Positions 60,949-64,000 of a stretch of DNA of 64,000 nt are shown here, one piece after another. The DNA is taken from NCBI RefSeq assembly GCF_029893325.1, contig NZ_JARXWL010000001.1, positions 124,001-188,000 on the forward strand. Direction: 5' to 3'. The DNA is from Enterococcus sp. PF1-24 (lineage in GTDB: Bacteria; Bacillota; Bacilli; Lactobacillales; Enterococcaceae). The first letter of the stretch is position 1. Every line of letters starts with the position of its first letter. The notes under the pieces were generated by a model that was given only the letters and a program-made list of their open reading frames with translations, was not told where the DNA came from and searched no databases. The translations under genes were made by a program, and so were the position numbers.

Positions 60949-61086
60949 AGCGCCTGCCCGATGATTCGTCGGGGACGAGGAAAGAGTTTATCGAAATATT
61001 CGGCGGATGGCTCTAGGGACTGCACTCTACAGATAGATCTAAAAACTTTTCGAAAGAAAAAAACAAAAAATCTATCCCGCAGCAGA
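60949..61086 (+). ncRNA. glmS ribozyme (glucosamine-6-phosphate-activated riboswitch)
   Basis: Self-cleaving RNA in the glmS leader that cuts its own transcript when glucosamine-6-phosphate is plentiful. The conserved 5' part is AGCGCCTGCCCG with cleavage expected between A60949 and G60950. It continues with GGGGACGAGG, ATCGAA-ATATTCGGCGGATGG and CTCTAGGGACTGCAC. A P4-type stem GATAGAT / ATCTATC closes the 3' part. Position about 90 bases before the glmS start is typical. The 3' boundary is approximate. Confidence 0.93.
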
Positions 61087-61172
61087 AACACAAAAATCAA
61101 GCTTTACTTAATAAAAGATACGCTTTTTTAAGTAAAAATACTAAAAAATAGTCGAAAGTAGGATTTTGATTT

Positions 61173-62981
61173 ATGTGTGGAATAGTCGGAATTATTGGAA
61201 AAGAAAATGCAACCGAAGTGCTCCTTCAAGGATTGCAAAAATTGGAATATCGTGGTTATGACTCCGCTGGCATTTTTGTCAGTGACGGTGCTCATAATCA
61301 TTTAATTAAATCGCAAGGCCGCATTAAAGACTTAGCTGAAAAAATCACGCCAGTTGTAACAGGAACTATCGGTATCGGGCATACTCGATGGGCAACTCAC
61401 GGTGTGGCTAACGAGGTCAACGCTCACCCTCACACTTCTGAAAATCAACGCTTCGTTTTAGTTCATAACGGCGTGATTGAAAATTATTATCAACTGAAAG
61501 AAACTTATTTACAAGGGCAACAATTTCAAGGAGAAACCGATACAGAAATCGTTGTTCATTTAATCGAAACTTTAGTTAATCAAGGTTTGACCACCAAAGC
61601 AGCTTTCAAAAAAGCTTTAACTGTCATCGCTGGCTCTTACGCTTTTGCTTTAATTGATAAAGAAGATTGCCAAACCATTTACGTCGCTAAAAATAAAAGT
61701 CCTTTGCTAATCGGCTTAGGCGATAACTTTAACGTAATTTGCAGTGATGCCATGGCTATGTTGACGGAAACTAATCAATTTCTTGAAATCAATGATGGCG
61801 AAATGGTGATTGTAACTGCTACAGCTGTTTCCATTGAAAACAGTGAAGGTCAGCATCTTACCCGCGAAGCTTTTACAGCCGAAATTGATTTAACTGACCT
61901 TGAAAAGGGAACTTATCCTTACTATATGTTGAAAGAAATTGAAGAACAGCCAACTGTTATCAGAAAAATTGTGCAAACTTATACAAATCAACAACAAGAA
62001 ATCACGATTGATGAACAGCTCCTACAAGCAATGGCGGAAGCTGAGCGGATTTATATTATCGCTTGTGGAACTAGCTACAATGCTGGCTGGGTGGGCAAAC
62101 AACTCTTTGAAACCTTAAGCGAAACGCCGGTTGAAGTTCATTTAGCTAGTGAATTTGGTTATAATCTGCCTTTACTTGCTAAAAAACCTTTCTTTATCTT
62201 TTTAAGTCAAAGTGGCGAAACTGCTGATAGTCGCCAAGTATTAGTTAAAATTAACCAACTACAGCACCCGGCATTAACCATTACTAACGTCGCTGGCTCT
62301 ACCTTATCCCGCGAAGCTCAATATACACTGTTGTTAAACGCAGGGCCAGAAATCGCAGTAGCTTCTACCAAAGCTTACACTGCTCAAATTAGCGTAATAG
62401 CGCTTTTAACGAAAGCCTTAGGTGAAAAGAAAAGCATCCCTGAAGCTTATGCTTTTGACATCTTGCAAGAATTGAGTATTGCAGCTAACGGCATGGAAGC
62501 AATCATCACTGAAAAAAATTTGATTAACCAGCTAGTGATAGAATATTTAGCGACAACCGGCAATGCTTTTTATATTGGCCGCGGTTGTGATTATTATGTA
62601 TCTTTAGAAGCCGCTTTAAAACTCAAAGAAATTTCTTATATTCAAGCAGAAGGTTTTGCAGCTGGCGAATTAAAACACGGCACGATTGCCTTAATTGAAG
62701 AAGATACGCCCGTCATTGCTCTCATCACTAATCCGATAACTGCACCTCATACACGTGGAAATCTGCGAGAAGTTGAAAGTCGTGGGGCTAAAACTTTGGT
62801 GATTGCAACTGAAGAATTAGCTATGGCAACAGACCAAATTATTTTAGCTAGCGTGCATCCACTTTTATCAGCCTTAGTTAGTGTGGTGCCTACCCAATTA
62901 ATTGCTTATTTTGCTACTTTACAACGGGGTTACGATGTTGATAAACCCCGCAATTTAGCAAAATCAGTTACTGTGGAATAA
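61173..62981 (+). CDS. glmS: glutamine-fructose-6-phosphate aminotransferase (isomerizing)
   Basis: Makes glucosamine-6-phosphate, the first precursor of peptidoglycan and teichoic acid sugars. The N-terminal glutaminase starts MCGIVGIIGKE with the catalytic Cys after Met removal; GIGHTRWATHGV and HNGVIENY follow. Two SIS domains in the second half bind fructose-6-phosphate (SQSGETADS, STKAYTAQ), and the C-terminus is DVDKPRNLAKSVTVE. It has 602 residues. Expression is controlled by the ribozyme upstream. Confidence 0.97.
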   Translation: MCGIVGIIGKENATEVLLQGLQKLEYRGYDSAGIFVSDGAHNHLIKSQGRIKDLAEKITPVVTGTIGIGHTRWATHGVANEVNAHPHTSENQRFVLVHNGVIENYYQLKETYLQGQQFQGETDTEIVVHLIETLVNQGLTTKAAFKKALTVIAGSYAFALIDKEDCQTIYVAKNKSPLLIGLGDNFNVICSDAMAMLTETNQFLEINDGEMVIVTATAVSIENSEGQHLTREAFTAEIDLTDLEKGTYPYYMLKEIEEQPTVIRKIVQTYTNQQQEITIDEQLLQAMAEAERIYIIACGTSYNAGWVGKQLFETLSETPVEVHLASEFGYNLPLLAKKPFFIFLSQSGETADSRQVLVKINQLQHPALTITNVAGSTLSREAQYTLLLNAGPEIAVASTKAYTAQISVIALLTKALGEKKSIPEAYAFDILQELSIAANGMEAIITEKNLINQLVIEYLATTGNAFYIGRGCDYYVSLEAALKLKEISYIQAEGFAAGELKHGTIALIEEDTPVIALITNPITAPHTRGNLREVESRGAKTLVIATEELAMATDQIILASVHPLLSALVSVVPTQLIAYFATLQRGYDVDKPRNLAKSVTVE

Positions 62982-62993
62982 ATAAATTGTAGT

Positions 62994-63043
62994 AAAATAG
63001 CCAATTGCTTCGTCAACGGTCTCGACAAGCAATTGGCTATTTT
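62994..63043. terminator. bidirectional terminator between glmS and the acetyltransferase gene
   Basis: Perfect 17-bp stem AAAATAGCCAATTGCTT / AAGCAATTGGCTATTTT around a 16-base loop. Confidence 0.88.
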
Positions 63044-63053
63044 CAATGTATGT

Positions 63054-63599
63054 TTAAAACTCTGATTTTAAAATACTATAAACATTCATATCATGAAATC
63101 TTTCGCGGAAGAAAACCGCTGCTCGCTCAGTTCCCTCAAGCGTAAAACCACAACTCATCGCCACGCCATTACTTCCCATGTTTTCAACATCAGCCCGCAA
63201 GATAACCTTATTCAAACTCAGGTCTTCAAAAGCAATCCTTAAAACAGTTTTGACACATTGAGAAACAATCCCTTTACGAGTAGCAGTTGAATGAATCCAG
63301 TAACCAATTTCCGCTTTTTTATATTCTTGATTAATAAAATGTAAATCAAGGCAACCAACAATTTCATCTTGATAAGCAATTAAATACATCCGATCTGTTC
63401 CTTGCGCACAGCCAGTTAATTTCATTTTCAAAAAATCCCGTTCATCTTCAACTTTCGTTGTAGTGTTAATAAAATCTAAAAATTCTGCTAAATGCTCACG
63501 ATCGCTATCAATCAAATTAAATATCACTTCGGCTGATGTCAATTCTGGATGAACCAAACAAATTTCCTCAGTTACTTTTAAGCTTAAATAATTTTCCAT
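63054..63599 (-). CDS. GNAT-family N-acetyltransferase (RimJ/RimL-like)
   Basis: 181 residues with the GNAT core: LIAYQDEIVGCLDLHFI, AEIGYWIHSTATRKGIVSQC (acetyl-CoA loop, here R-K-G-I rather than the usual Q/R-G-x-G) and VILRADVENMGSNGVAMSCG. This is the RimL/YdaF group that acetylates N-termini of ribosomal proteins or small amines; the substrate cannot be told. ATG follows AAAGGAGG. It lies between the convergent glmS and glmM. Confidence 0.85.
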   Translation of the reverse strand: MENYLSLKVTEEICLVHPELTSAEVIFNLIDSDREHLAEFLDFINTTTKVEDERDFLKMKLTGCAQGTDRMYLIAYQDEIVGCLDLHFINQEYKKAEIGYWIHSTATRKGIVSQCVKTVLRIAFEDLSLNKVILRADVENMGSNGVAMSCGFTLEGTERAAVFFRERFHDMNVYSILKSEF

Positions 63600-63645
63600 T
63601 GTTAATCCTCCTTTTAAATAGCAACATTATTTTTAATTACAAAAA

Positions 63646-63688
63646 TTCCCTCCAATTTAGCAAAGTAGACACTTAAAATTGAAGGGAA
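63646..63688 (-). terminator. terminator after glmM
   Basis: TTCCCTCCAATTT pairs with AAATTGAAGGGAA, with one C-A mismatch, and a T-run follows on the minus strand. Confidence 0.75.
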
Positions 63689-63694
63689 ATTATT

Positions 63695-64000
63695 TTAATC
63701 TAAACCAATTTCGCGGCGAACAACAGCAGCGATTTTTTCTACATAGTAATCAACTTGACCGTGAGTAGGCGCTTCAGCCATAATTCTTAGCAGCGGTTCC
63801 GTTCCTGAAGGACGTACCAAAATGCGACCTTCTCCATTCATTTCAGCTTCCGCTTCTTCAATCACAGCTTTAATTGCTGGCACTTCCATCGCACCATTTT
63901 TATCAGAAACTCGAATGTTAACTAATTCTTGTGGGTAAATTGCCACTTCAGCTGCTAACTCAGATAATTTCTTACCAGTTTGTTTCATAACATTTAGCAA
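63695..64000 (-). CDS. glmM: phosphoglucosamine mutase, C-terminal part (runs off window)
   Basis: The last 101 or so codons of GlmM, which converts glucosamine-6-phosphate to glucosamine-1-phosphate. The phosphate-binding loop [18 protein letters not shown] is diagnostic. The true start lies beyond 64000; the in-frame ATG near the edge is internal. It follows the glmS pathway step but lies on the opposite strand from glmS. Confidence 0.93.
   Translation of the reverse strand: MLNVMKQTGKKLSELAAEVAIYPQELVNIRVSDKNGAMEVPAIKAVIEEAEAEMNGEGRILVRPSGTEPLLRIMAEAPTHGQVDYYVEKIAAVVRREIGLD

Noticed and set aside
63695-64000. Complete 101-residue protein
   Set aside because: It is the C-terminal end of GlmM; the first Met is internal and the gene continues past the window.

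Overview
The window reads as chromosomal backbone of a low-GC Gram-positive coccus of the order Lactobacillales, most likely Enterococcus or a close relative such as Vagococcus or Tetragenococcus. The grounds are the AT-rich sequence with strong AGGAGG-type ribosome sites, and conserved blocks: parE-parC beside plsY; rbgA-rnhB, dprA, topA, trmFO, xerC, hslV, hslU, codY; gatCAB-dagK; pcrA-ligA; tig, clpX, engB; and a ypbB-recS-LysM-cmk-rpsA-der-hup run with a divergent ferredoxin gene. There are no rRNA or tRNA genes, prophage or CRISPR array. I cannot fix the species from sequence alone.

Layout. 1-2350: the start of an FtsX-type ABC permease and a two-component system, all on the minus strand. 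2453-6819: Mn-dependent pyrophosphatase, then pflB and pflA (anaerobic pyruvate cleavage). 7103-11688: topoisomerase IV. 11845-12157: an array of large imperfect palindromes. 12161-14221: CoA-binding protein, plsY, aldose epimerase-like protein. 14309-24605: a long minus-strand housekeeping series from rbgA to codY covering ribosome assembly, RNase HII, DprA, topoisomerase I, tRNA methylation, XerC, HslVU and CodY. 24893-32364: hup, der, rpsA, cmk, LysM protein, recS, ypbB.

32497-33400: a ferredoxin gene whose 3' end runs into an IS200-type element. 33491-36894: a three-gene cassette of a VTC/triphosphate-tunnel protein, a DUF4956 membrane protein and a Cthe_2159-like lipoprotein; this is the best candidate for a poorly described system. 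37031-41650: obgE, gap, a permuted NlpC/P60-like protein and dagK. 41662-49366: gatCAB, ligA, pcrA. 49588-53184: fructose operon fruR-fruK-fruA. 53318-55784: proteins of unknown role and a flavoprotein. 55838-59275: engB, clpX, tig. 59427-60699: two unknown proteins. 60949-62981: glmS under a glmS ribozyme. 63054-64000: a GNAT acetyltransferase and the 3' end of glmM.

How it fits together: most genes serve DNA topology, repair and recombination, protein quality control, translation and envelope precursor supply, with fermentative carbon metabolism (pfl, gap, fru). Many operons end in clear hairpin terminators, listed below. The accessory signal is confined to the palindrome family, the IS200 element, the VTC cassette and a few small orphan genes.
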